Shown piece by piece: positions 40,261-47,267 of a stretch of DNA of 50,436 bases; positions within the stretch are counted from its first letter, which is position 1; every line of letters begins with the position of its first letter. The translations under genes and the position numbers were made by a program. Source of the stretch: Methanobrevibacter sp. (GTDB lineage Archaea > Methanobacteriota > Methanobacteria > Methanobacteriales > Methanobacteriaceae); the NCBI GenBank assembly GCA_016838945.1, contig JADLKP010000002.1, positions 1-50,436 on the forward strand. The letters are read 5' to 3'. The notes under the pieces were generated by a model. The model saw only the letters and a program-made list of their open reading frames with translations. It had not been told where the DNA came from and did no database searches.

Positions 40261-40710
40261 CTACCTCAATGAACTTCCATTACTTAATCTACCTTCCTTA
40301 GCAGATTCAAAAGCTTTAACGATAGTGAAATCAGAATCAATACATTTTTTCTTTAGGTCTGCGAATGTCACATCATCATAATTTCCTACAACATTACGAA
40401 TCTGATTCTCTCCAACTTTACCATGTATATCCTGAATTCTAGTTAATGTGGAGAATGCTAGTTCTAAAGATTTATGATGATCAATACTTGCAGCTTTATC
40501 TTTCTCAAGCCTGCAAAGCTTACTATGCAAGAATGTTAAGTGAGATTCAACATCAGCAATTTCTTTTTTCACTTCTCCAATCTCATCACTTGCATTTAAT
40601 TCTTCAGATAAGGCCATGTTTAAAAAAGTAGATAAGGGCATTCCAAGTTTTGCTTCTGCCATTCTTACAAGATCTTCATCTAAGGTTACATTTTTTCTAA
40701 TCTTACTCAT
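40261..40710 (-). CDS. Ribbon-helix-helix-type protein with coiled coil
   Basis: 149 residues. The start RKNVTLDEDLVRMAEAKLGMPLSTFLNMALSEEL has the strand-helix-helix pattern of MetJ/Arc-type DNA-binding proteins. A coiled coil (EIGEVKKEIADVESHLTFLHSKLCRLEKDKAA) and a C-terminal helical domain follow. It is adjacent to the dyad cluster at 40181-40218, so it is a good candidate to bind it and regulate the MCM-HNH gene. Confidence 0.7.
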   Translation of the reverse strand: MSKIRKNVTLDEDLVRMAEAKLGMPLSTFLNMALSEELNASDEIGEVKKEIADVESHLTFLHSKLCRLEKDKAASIDHHKSLELAFSTLTRIQDIHGKVGENQIRNVVGNYDDVTFADLKKKCIDSDFTIVKAFESAKEGRLSNGSSLR

Positions 40711-40719
40711 GAGAACCCC

Positions 40720-40953
40720 CTAATCTGTCATTAGTACTTCTTCCAAAATTTTAATCTCGTGTTTGAGATTGTTTTCATTGTTTCTCAGGCTTTCTAACTT
40801 GATTCTCATCATGTCCCTTTCGATAGATTCCCTATCATTAGAGAACATAAAAACGAACCATTCTATCGCTTGTGCTGGATTATAGCCAGTTGCTAAAAGT
40901 TTTTCTTTGGTCTCTTTGTGTAACCTTGCAGAGACTATTTCTGTTTTACCCAT
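40720..40953 (-). CDS. Small ribbon-helix-helix-like protein
   Basis: 77 residues: MGKTEIVSARLHKETKEKLLATGYNPAQAIEWFVFMFSNDRESIERDMM then a Leu/Glu/Asn-rich helix. The N-terminus fits a short ribbon-helix-helix. It overlaps the SWIM-protein stop by eight bases. Probable transcriptional regulator or partner of the next gene. Confidence 0.6.
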   Translation of the reverse strand: MGKTEIVSARLHKETKEKLLATGYNPAQAIEWFVFMFSNDRESIERDMMRIKLESLRNNENNLKHEIKILEEVLMTD

Positions 40954-41185
40954 CTACAGCACCCCCTAAAGCTGCTTTGATGTGCTTGCAGTGATGTTCA
41001 GTATCCCAAAGCTTTACACATCCATAAGGCCCTGATTGTTTCCTGAACTTGAAGTCAGGACAATCACATTTAACTGTCCCTTCCTCATGATCTACAGTCA
41101 CTAAGTATTCAGTGTGTTTCTCGTCATTGTAGACGAGCCAATCTGAGAATATTTCGCTTTGAAAAATTAGTGCAGAGGCGATTAT
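40946..41185 (-). CDS. SWIM zinc-finger protein, non-canonical start
   Basis: About 79 residues. YLVTVDHEEGTVKCDCPDFKFRKQSGPYGCVKLWDTEHHCKHIKAAL carries the SWIM signature (CxC ... CxH), which in archaea and viruses goes with nucleic-acid or protein contacts, often in recombination. The frame opens after TGA at 41198-41200 and contains no ATG, GTG or TTG before codon 28 (GTG). Yet a perfect Shine-Dalgarno GGAGGTGAT lies right at its head, seven bases before an ATA (41183-41185). Non-AUG initiation at ATA or ATC is the simplest reading. Confidence 0.65.
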   Translation of the reverse strand: MIASALIFQSEIFSDWLVYNDEKHTEYLVTVDHEEGTVKCDCPDFKFRKQSGPYGCVKLWDTEHHCKHIKAALGGAVDG

Positions 41186-41367
41186 AGAATCACCTCCTCA
41201 TAGCATTCTCTTTCCCCATCATAGACAAGGATTAGTTTTTCTGCACCTGATAGGTGCTTGTAATCCTTGAGTATTCTTTCCCTTTCCTTTCGGTTATTGG
41301 TGTCTAGGAGCAAGGAGCCTGCGAGGAGAGTTCCGTCCTCTTTGACTCCTTTGTACTGCTTTCTCAT
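41182..41367 (-). CDS. Small early protein
   Basis: 61 residues from MRKQYKGVKEDGTLLAGSLL (GAGAGG upstream; the longer frame to 41406 is rejected). Ends CYEEVIL; its last codons contain the ribosome binding site of the SWIM gene. No family recognised; charged, mixed alpha/beta. Confidence 0.5.
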   Translation of the reverse strand: MRKQYKGVKEDGTLLAGSLLLDTNNRKERERILKDYKHLSGAEKLILVYDGERECYEEVIL

Positions 41368-42152
41368 GATAACAACCTCTCTATTTCTTGCTTGATTGCT
41401 GGGCATTCTTCATCAGTGACAAACCCGTTCTTGTTAAGACGGATTAACTCTTCATATGCTTTTACTAATGATTTTTTAGGCAGTTCTGCAATGATTGAAG
41501 AGGCTATTTCTGCAGCATTATCGAGCGGATTTAATTTTTCCACCATTTCCTGAAGTTTTGGAGCTTCAACCTTTTGTGGTTTGGCTTCCGCTTCAATCTG
41601 TTCAAGGGTACGGAACTTTTTCACATCATGCAAGTATTGGCCTTTGTCATCAATGTAAGTGTAGTATTTTTCATTAACCATTGAATTGACTTTGATGACT
41701 GCTTTGGATGATTGGCTGTCATCATTAAAAACGAGTCTCATGTCAATCTGTCCTATGAAGATTAGGTTTTTCTTGCTTGAGACCAGATTCCTTAAGATGT
41801 CATTCCATCTTTTGGATCTATCGGAATATGCTGCCATGCCTTTGGCTTTGCTTGTTAGCATTTCCAATAAGCTTGTGACTCCATCAAGGATGATAGTATC
41901 ATATTCGGATTTGGTTATTTCCTTAATGGTTTCCTTGATTGAATTGTATGTAGTTAGGTCAGTTGTCAGATTGATTTCCACTATAGGGACATTGGTATAA
42001 TTGGTATCGTCAATGTCTATGCAGATTGGATTCAATCCATGTTCATTGCAGTATTGCTCTGCAAATGTACTTTTACCTGAACCATCCATACCGTATATGA
42101 GAACCTTTTTGAGGTTTGGTTCCTTTGCTCTGTTTTTTAATCTTAAAGCCAT
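41364..42152 (-). CDS. RecA-like ATPase, phage AAA_24/Sak4 type
   Basis: 262 residues from MALRLKNRA (GGAGG 9 bases upstream). Walker A YGMDGSGKST near 20-29, Walker B YDTIILDGVTSLLE, and sensor-like NLIFIGQIDM; SRWNDILRNLVSS lies between. This is the phage nucleotide-binding/Sak4 pattern: single-strand annealing or recombination ATPases that usually work with a single-strand binding protein. Its C-terminus is a helical, Lys/Glu-rich tail. It belongs to the early replication-recombination block. Confidence 0.85.
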   Translation of the reverse strand: MALRLKNRAKEPNLKKVLIYGMDGSGKSTFAEQYCNEHGLNPICIDIDDTNYTNVPIVEINLTTDLTTYNSIKETIKEITKSEYDTIILDGVTSLLEMLTSKAKGMAAYSDRSKRWNDILRNLVSSKKNLIFIGQIDMRLVFNDDSQSSKAVIKVNSMVNEKYYTYIDDKGQYLHDVKKFRTLEQIEAEAKPQKVEAPKLQEMVEKLNPLDNAAEIASSIIAELPKKSLVKAYEELIRLNKNGFVTDEECPAIKQEIERLLS

Positions 42153-42167
42153 GAATAAAACCTCCAT

Positions 42168-42323
42168 TTATAAGAATCCCCATGTTTGTGGTATTACTAA
42201 AAATGCGATTAGGAAGAATATGAACACCAGGAATGTAATGAATACTAATTGCATTACGCTGATGGTTAATTGTTCTTCCATTACTTCATGTGCATTGCAT
42301 TTGTGTAAGGTTTTAGGTTTCAT
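42168..42323 (-). CDS. Small membrane protein
   Basis: 51 residues: MKPKTLHKCNAHEVMEEQL then one membrane helix (VMQLVFITFLVFIFFLIAFLVIP). Its start overlaps the stop of the upstream gene (TAATG). Probably real by coupling; function unknown. Confidence 0.55.
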   Translation of the reverse strand: MKPKTLHKCNAHEVMEEQLTISVMQLVFITFLVFIFFLIAFLVIPQTWGFL

Positions 42324-42565
42324 TAGTAACCCCCCACATAGCAATTTTCACATTGTGGTGAACCTTTTCCAAAGCTGCATTTTTGACAGTTGCTGTTCAT
42401 GTAGTCTTCTATAGTTGAGATGGTTTTCTGTTCCTCTGCAATAACTTCTTTGCATTGTCCGCAGTCTACACAGAGGACATCCTCATCACCATCCTGGTAG
42501 AGACACATTTCGTTGAGGTATTCCTCGAAGTCATGGTCTGGTTCTAATCTTGGTCCGAAGATCAT
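42323..42565 (-). CDS. Cysteine-rich early protein
   Basis: 80 residues. CVDCGQC and NCQKCSFGKGSPQCENC give two clusters, likely one or two zinc sites. Acidic N-terminus. It overlaps both neighbours and belongs to the first early transcript. Function unknown. Confidence 0.6.
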   Translation of the reverse strand: MIFGPRLEPDHDFEEYLNEMCLYQDGDEDVLCVDCGQCKEVIAEEQKTISTIEDYMNSNCQKCSFGKGSPQCENCYVGGY

Positions 42566-42696
42566 GCTTCCACCTCTTGAGAGGAGTTGTTCTGAAAACT
42601 AGTTACAGGCCTTAATGCAGCGAGTGCTGCTAAGGCGTTTATGTAGTCGGCGTATTCCTCGAAGTTGAGGAGTACTCCTTCGTCTAAAAATTTCAT
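42562..42696 (-). CDS. First gene of the early operon, small protein
   Basis: 44 residues from MKFLDEGVLLNFEEYADYINAL (GGAAGGTG upstream). A longer frame to 42825 begins at TTG without ribosome binding site and runs through the TATA box, so I reject it. Ends ENNSSQEVEA-like, acidic. Function unknown. Confidence 0.55.
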   Translation of the reverse strand: MKFLDEGVLLNFEEYADYINALAALAALRPVTSFQNNSSQEVEA

Positions 42697-42780
42697 TTTT
42701 GTTACACCTTCCTTGAGAATAGTTTTATCTGCAGTTGCCGCTGCAAGTAAAACTTTCTGTAATACTATTTTTGTTTTACT

Positions 42781-42790
42781 AGTATATAAA
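42781..42790 (-). promoter_or_regulatory. TATA box of the early operon
   Basis: On the minus strand TTTATATACT, about 85 bases upstream of the ATG at 42696. It is followed by ACTAGT. It is the best promoter candidate for the whole leftward early block. Confidence 0.6.
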
Positions 42791-42886
42791 GTTTGTGTTT
42801 TTAATCTATTTGTGTATTTACTCAAAAATTATAAAAAGATATATATGTTTATAAAAACAAAATATAAAATACTCATAAAATAACAT

Positions 42887-43081
42887 TTGGGAGGTTTTAG
42901 CATTACTGAGAATGATTTCTTAAGAACATCCGCAACAGTAAATAAAAAGGATTTTAGAAAATTCAAAGCTCTTGCCAATCTCAAGTATGATAATGATCCA
43001 TTAAACAATGCATGGCAAGAAGCAGTAAGGCTATTTTTGGAAAAGTATAAAAACGAATTTATTGAAGCTGTTGAAGATTGA
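42887..43081 (+). CDS. Divergent small regulator, likely provirus repressor
   Basis: 59-64 residues, the only convincing plus-strand gene in the provirus apart from the adhesin cassettes: FLRTSATVNKKDFRKFKALANLKYDNDPLNNAWQEAVRLFLEKYKNEFIEAVED, with ribbon-helix-helix-like content. It faces away from the early operon, the layout of a lysogeny repressor. The start is unclear: TTG at 42887 has no ribosome binding site, while GGGAGG (42889-42894) sits seven bases before an in-frame ATT at 42902. TATA box AATATAAAAT lies at 42861-42870. Confidence 0.6.
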   Translation: MGGFSITENDFLRTSATVNKKDFRKFKALANLKYDNDPLNNAWQEAVRLFLEKYKNEFIEAVED

Positions 43082-43119
43082 TTAATTTTTTTTAAAAATA
43101 GTTTTTGTTTTATATTATA

Positions 43120-43175
43120 CGAATGTTTTAAAAAATTGTCGAAAGCATTCGCTAAACCTTTAAAATTACGAATGC
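43120..43175. promoter_or_regulatory. CGAATGC half-site cluster
   Basis: CGAATG at 43120-43125, GCATTCG at 43145-43151 and CGAATGC at 43169-43175, about 24 bases apart, just downstream of the regulator gene. Possible operators for it or for the integrase-side genes. Confidence 0.35.
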
Positions 43176-43300
43176 GAAACTCTTTAAACTCTATTTTATA
43201 TTTAAACCACTTTAAATAAGTTATTAAAGTAAAGTATAAATATACATAACAATCATATATATTATTGTCGCAGATATTAATAATATTCACCTTCCTTGGG

Positions 43301-43384
43301 GCATACTATTTTTATGCTGTCGACACTGGTTGATGGTTAAGTTATGTCTGTTGCCGCAGCATAATTTAACCGCTCGAAACCAGT
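43301..43384. ncRNA. Strong structured element, candidate non-coding RNA
   Basis: A small hairpin (GCATA / TATGC, 43301-43317) precedes a nested stem. ACTGGTT (43325-43331) pairs with AACCAGT (43378-43384), and GGTTAAGTTATG (43335-43346) with CATAATTTAACC (43360-43371), one G-U pair. The 13-base GC-richer loop is TCTGTTGCCGCAG. No open frame spans it, and it is markedly richer in G and C than its surroundings. It could be an RNA gene or a DNA hairpin origin. Confidence 0.45.
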
Positions 43385-43562
43385 ATTAAACTATTTCTTA
43401 AACTAATTTTTATCATTCTTAATATATAACACTTTATTTTATGATCCAATCCTTAACCGATTGAATAATATTCAACTGCTAATCTTGGTAAAATTATTTT
43501 TAACATCTGCATTATATTTATTTTACGATAAAGAGAGCATTTGAAAAGTAATAAAGAGCTAA

Positions 43563-43685
43563 TGTTCAAGTGTGGACTGTTCAGAAAAATAGTAAAATGT
43601 TTGAACAATTTAAAGTTTGAAAAATAGAAATGCATGGGATTTAAAATTTAGTGTTCAACTCCCACGCCTAAAAAATTGAACAGTC
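43563..43685. promoter_or_regulatory. TGTTCA repeat cluster
   Basis: TGTTCA or its complement occurs at 43563, 43578, 43601, 43652 and 43678. The outer pair forms a 9-bp perfect inverted repeat (GACTGTTCA 43575-43583, TGAACAGTC 43677-43685). The rest of 43082-43775 is A/T-rich, without a gene. Possibly operators of the lysogeny module. Confidence 0.35.
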
Positions 43686-43775
43686 AAATAAAATTAAATA
43701 AAAAATAGTAGAATTATTCCTGATGCAAATAATAAAAAAAAGAAGAAAATTAAAAAAAATATAAAATAAATTTTA

Positions 43776-44189
43776 TTATGCTTTAACTAAATCTCCACCT
43801 TGTATTTTCAAGTATTCCCCATTCTTCACAGAAACATAAACAGTAGACCCTTTATCAGTAGTTGCCTCATTACTAATTATACTATCCAGTTCCATAGAAG
43901 AATCTGAAGACCTTTCAACATACCCTCCAAACTCAGAAGTTTGTGTAAATTTATATTCTCCTGCTGGCAAATCAGAACCAACCTTATAAGTACCATCATG
44001 GTAAACTTTATCCACACTAGCATTATTTGACTCTGAATCTGAATCACTTGCCACTGAAGAAGTGTTTTGATCAGGAGAAAAACTTCCAACAATCATACCA
44101 ACAATAAACAGCCCAATACAACAAACAACAATTATTGAAATTACTTTCTTTGTTGTGCTCCATTCCTTGAAATCATCTATAATGCTCAT
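43776..44189 (-). CDS. Membrane-anchored extracellular protein
   Basis: 137 residues. Short cytoplasmic start, one membrane helix (VISIIVVCCIGLFIVGMIVGSF), a Ser/Asp linker, then an outside beta domain with the repeatable pattern YHDGTYKVGSDLPAGEYKFTQTSEFGGYVERSSDSS ... GSTVYVSVKNGEYLKIQGG. This domain type is common in small secreted proteins. It sits near the integrase, outside the lytic operons, so it is a candidate lysogenic-conversion gene (for instance surface change or superinfection exclusion). Confidence 0.6.
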   Translation of the reverse strand: MSIIDDFKEWSTTKKVISIIVVCCIGLFIVGMIVGSFSPDQNTSSVASDSDSESNNASVDKVYHDGTYKVGSDLPAGEYKFTQTSEFGGYVERSSDSSMELDSIISNEATTDKGSTVYVSVKNGEYLKIQGGDLVKA

Positions 44190-44191
44190 TT

Positions 44192-44545
44192 TTAAATTCC
44201 TCCACCTAGGTTAAGGTAAATGAAGTATTTCAAAGCTTTTATCAATATTCCTAATCCTAAACCCCCGAGCAAACCAGTACAGAATCTTAATTTATTGTTG
44301 CTTTCACGGCCCATATATAACTGTGTAAATCCATCAATAAATGCAGGAATCAATAATGTTATTGCAAATATTAATACTCCTGAATTATAATCTACAAAGA
44401 AATAATATGCATATATGAAATAACATATTAAAGATATATAAAATCCAGTGCATCTAGCACAAACTGGGAATTGATGCCCATTAATGAAAAAACTTCGGTC
44501 TGGTTTTCTATGACATATCAAGTTTAGCATATTCATATTTAACAA
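44192..44545 (-). CDS. DUF2085 membrane protein
   Basis: 117 residues. ICHRKPDRSFFINGHQFPVCARCTGFYISL is the DUF2085 signature, with metal-binding Cys/His. Three or four membrane helices follow, and the protein ends in a Gly-rich segment. Two bases separate it from the next gene, so the two membrane proteins are probably co-transcribed in the lysogen. Function of DUF2085 is unknown to me. Confidence 0.75.
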   Translation of the reverse strand: MLNMNMLNLICHRKPDRSFFINGHQFPVCARCTGFYISLICYFIYAYYFFVDYNSGVLIFAITLLIPAFIDGFTQLYMGRESNNKLRFCTGLLGGLGLGILIKALKYFIYLNLGGGI

Positions 44546-44641
44546 CTTTTAATACTTCTGCTTAATATTTATATACAATTAATGTTAATATAATTTATCT
44601 TTTAATTGTGAGAGGATTACCTATTGTAGTTAATTGTTTAT

Positions 44642-46018
44642 TTATAATCCGTGTTTCCTTAGTATTTCCTCAATGCCGTACTCATTAAACACTTCACTTA
44701 TCTTCTTGTTCACTGCAGAATCAATATCCTTTTTGATTCTTTCATTCTCTTTCTGAAGTTCTAAAGCCCTTTGTCTTTCCTGCTCCAAATCATACTGCTC
44801 ACGATAGATTGTGTTGAAAGGTACAAGAGCAGTATACACTTGTCTCAATTCACTGTCAAAGCTATCCTCCTCAACAGCATCATAAACTTCACTGTTGCTC
44901 ATGTTTGGAGGAGTATGTCCTGTGAACAATGAGACTATGTCTAATTCCCTGAACTTATCGTTACGATTTTCAACATTTATTTTAACCATATTTACCCTGC
45001 ATGTTGTACTGAATAGCTTACGAAGGTTATGTGCTCTGAAACGGCCGTAATTGTTATCCTCATTCTTATAATTATAATCAGGCCCTAATTCATACATTAA
45101 TTTCTCATTCATGTCATAGAACAATCTTCCCATGCTCCCTTTTGTCAAGCCTGTTGTCCTGGATAAATTGCTAATCCATAATGGTGATTCGTTAGTGATC
45201 CTTAATTTTTCTATACGTTTCTCCAACCTTTTTTTTCGGTGCTTGTTCTTTGCCCTCACATCATGCTTCAATCTTTCAAGCTCATCTACAGCTTCCTCAT
45301 ATTTCCTTTGTCTCCACTTGGTGTATCTGAAGAAATAATATGTCCATTCTGGAGTGGCAAATGTTATGCATAGGTTACCTTGCTTTTCAGTTTTCACAGG
45401 GTCCAATTCAAAACGTGGTATGATCTCATAAGGGTTCTTGCTCAATAGGTCTTCAAGTGTTCCGTCATGATAAAGTTTTGTTGCTTCCAATACTGTGTTA
45501 TAGGTGAATGTTTCCATATCACTTAAACGAAGGCCTGTAACACGTGGAGTCAAAAATAGTAATGGCTGCAATGGTTCTGTTGACAATTCAATAGCTAGTT
45601 TCAATTCACTGTCTAAAGGCAGTTCCTTTAATCTTGTACGTGGCTTTTTGATGTGGAATATTGGCATGTCTGGAAGTTCTATCCTATGCTTATTGAATAA
45701 GCTTCTGAAGTATAGCAATCTTCCTTTGATGGTTGATTCCTTTATGTTGCTATTTTTTCGCAGGTATTCCTCATATTCCTCATGGATACTGGTTATGGTC
45801 CTGAAGGGTAAGTATTCGTATGTTTTCTCTCCCTTTTCATTGGTTGCGTATGGATCTTGTTCCTGAAGTCCAATCTTTACAAGTTCTGTAGGTGTTCTTC
45901 CTGTCAGGTGGTATATGTCATCGAAGACATAATTGTATTCCTTTTGGCTTGACTTTGATAAGTCTTTTACCCTTTGGTGTAGTAGCTTGTCGGTTTGGCA
46001 AAAATTGTTTCTCTTCAT
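44642..46018 (-). CDS. int: Tyrosine-recombinase integrase
   Basis: 458 residues. A core-binding domain (about 70-125) precedes the catalytic domain: Arg164 (TPRVTGLRLSD), Lys near 209, His330/Arg333 (RAHNLRKLF), His368 (LFTGHTP) and Tyr379 (SEVYDAV). A long Lys/Arg-rich insertion (235-275) and a C-terminal coiled coil (YDLEQERQRALELQKENERIKKDI) are additions. It lies beside attR and would integrate and excise the provirus. It is the only recombinase in the window, so a role in adhesin inversion cannot be excluded. GTGATT precedes the start. Confidence 0.93.
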   Translation of the reverse strand: MKRNNFCQTDKLLHQRVKDLSKSSQKEYNYVFDDIYHLTGRTPTELVKIGLQEQDPYATNEKGEKTYEYLPFRTITSIHEEYEEYLRKNSNIKESTIKGRLLYFRSLFNKHRIELPDMPIFHIKKPRTRLKELPLDSELKLAIELSTEPLQPLLFLTPRVTGLRLSDMETFTYNTVLEATKLYHDGTLEDLLSKNPYEIIPRFELDPVKTEKQGNLCITFATPEWTYYFFRYTKWRQRKYEEAVDELERLKHDVRAKNKHRKKRLEKRIEKLRITNESPLWISNLSRTTGLTKGSMGRLFYDMNEKLMYELGPDYNYKNEDNNYGRFRAHNLRKLFSTTCRVNMVKINVENRNDKFRELDIVSLFTGHTPPNMSNSEVYDAVEEDSFDSELRQVYTALVPFNTIYREQYDLEQERQRALELQKENERIKKDIDSAVNKKISEVFNEYGIEEILRKHGL

Positions 46019-46082
46019 TTTTAATCACTTCATATTTTTTTTATCTTTTTTAAATATTTTTGCCTTTGTTGTATAGAGCATG

Positions 46083-46121
46083 TGAAAACTAATAAGCTTG
46101 ATTTTGTTTACCTAGTTTTCA
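46083..46121. promoter_or_regulatory. Inverted repeat between integrase and attR
   Basis: TGAAAACTA (46083-46091) and TAGTTTTCA (46113-46121), with AAACATT-type direct repeats just beyond. They may be arm-type integrase sites or an operator of int. Position between int and the attachment core supports this. Confidence 0.4.
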
Positions 46122-46180
46122 ATGTTTAGCCTATGAATGTTTGGTTTGTTTTTGTTCTGATTTACAAAGCCTACTATTGT

Positions 46181-46771
46181 TTACTTGCTTATTCCAAACA
46201 AACCGCTGAAGGTGCACATAAGAGAGATTCCAGAAGATATAGGGGTTTGAAGCATTATCCAACCTAATATGCCTGATAAAACAAAAAGGAGGAGTGACCA
46301 TAGAAATGCAATATTGCCATTGCTCAACCTATGGATCATATATAAAGATACAAGAGTCAGAATTATCCAGGTATACGGTTTGGATATTCCCTGCAGAAAT
46401 GGCAATGCAACCGCAAAAACAGGAAGCATTAGAATAACTACAAGAATGGCTCCAAAACCTCCAACGGAAACTATTCGAATAGCTTCCTTTGATCTTCCTT
46501 CCAATACCATCCTATGCCCAGGAAGAACAGATGTAGCTGTTCCCTCTTCAGGAACTCCAAGAAGCATTGAAGGAACAAATTCAATCAGGGCATGAGCTAT
46601 TGACATGGAAACAAAAACTATGCAAAAGAATTCTGCAGATATGTAATTCATGAGTAATGCGGAGGATGCAAACATAATGGCACCTGCAGTATTCACATGT
46701 ATTCCTGGAACCATTCCAGTACAGGTTCCAATCCCTATGCCAATAAAACATGCCATGACCAAATCTAACAT
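46181..46771 (-). pseudogene. N-terminal half of TctA/DUF112 membrane protein, split by the provirus
   Basis: 196 residues with about five membrane segments and the first TctA-type motif GIGIGTCTGMVPGIHVNTAGA; LLGVPEEGTATSVLPGHRMVLEGR is also typical. It ends in LFGISK-stop: the last Lys and stop come from provirus DNA, two codons past the attachment core. It keeps the native start and upstream region, so a truncated product may be made. The C-terminal half lies at 6666-7316. The substrate of archaeal DUF112 proteins is not known to me. Confidence 0.87.
46188..46198. repeat. attR core
   Basis: CTTATTCCAAA, identical to the core at 7333-7343. Downstream bases CAA here versus TAA at the left keep partial dyad symmetry. 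It lies in the LFGIS codons of the host gene, 170 bases from the integrase start. Confidence 0.87.
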
Positions 46772-47232
46772 TTCACCACCAAATTAAATAAAAGATATCA
46801 ATATGAACCAATTTTATTTGCTAATTTAAGCAGTTTCAATACAATAGATTATTTATAGGAACTTATATTTAAATTAGATGGTTTATAGTGCTTTAAATCT
46901 TAAAATAATATTGTAAAATTAAAATTAGAATGAAAAAATTATTTTAAAATGAAAAATTATAATAAGAATAAAGATTATGATTAATTAGTAAAATTGAAGC
47001 AATATTAAAACAATTTGAAATGAAAATGTAGATTTAAATTTTATTTTAATATTATGAAAACATTGAAAAAATAGATCAAGGAATAAAAAATATAAAACAA
47101 CCAAATTTGATAAAAGATTCGCCAGTTAAAAAAAAAAAAGATTTTGGTTAAAATCATTAATAATTAAAAAATAAAAATAGTAAGAAATACTAGTCAGGAT
47201 AACTACTCCCAACTAGTGATAAAAGTTTTGAT
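46772..47232. other. AT-rich intergenic region before the DUF112 gene
   Basis: No gene seen. It must hold the promoter of the DUF112 operon near 46800-46900 (several A/T runs, no single convincing TATA box) and the 3' end of the alcohol dehydrogenase transcript. Paired ACTAGT elements lie near 47190-47217. Confidence 0.45.
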
Positions 47233-47265
47233 CAAACTTTTGCAGCCGAAGGCTGGAAAAGTTTG
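47233..47265 (-). terminator. Hairpin after the alcohol dehydrogenase gene
   Basis: CAAACTTTT (47233-47241) pairs with AAAAGTTTG (47257-47265), extended inward by CAGCC / GGCTG around GAA. It starts a few bases after the stop codon. The same inner GCC-GAA-GGC stem follows EF-1beta at 48828-48854. Long stem, terminator or mRNA-end stabiliser. Confidence 0.65.
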
Positions 47266-47267
47266 GG

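Larger units (their letters stand above)
7333..46198. mobile_element. Tailed provirus with contractile-tail gene set, integrated in the DUF112 gene
   Basis: About 38.9 kb between direct copies of the 11-bp core CTTATTCCAAA (7333-7343 and 46188-46198). It contains integrase next to the right end, early replication/regulation genes, terminases, portal, HK97-type capsid, sheath, tube, tape measure, baseplate, fibres, endoisopeptidase and holin in canonical order, nearly all on the minus strand. Every major module is present with intact frames, so it may be inducible. Host gene halves flank it precisely. Boundaries are set by the shared core and by restoration of the host frame. Confidence 0.95.

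Noticed and set aside
42697-42825. 43-codon extension of the first early gene
   Set aside because: Starts with TTG, has no ribosome binding site, and covers the TATA box; the internal ATG has GGAAGGTG.
43640-43671. tRNA-like GTTCAACTCCCAC reminiscent of a T-arm
   Set aside because: The 5' partner strand of the T-stem is absent and no cloverleaf can be drawn; not a tRNA or tRNA fragment attachment site.
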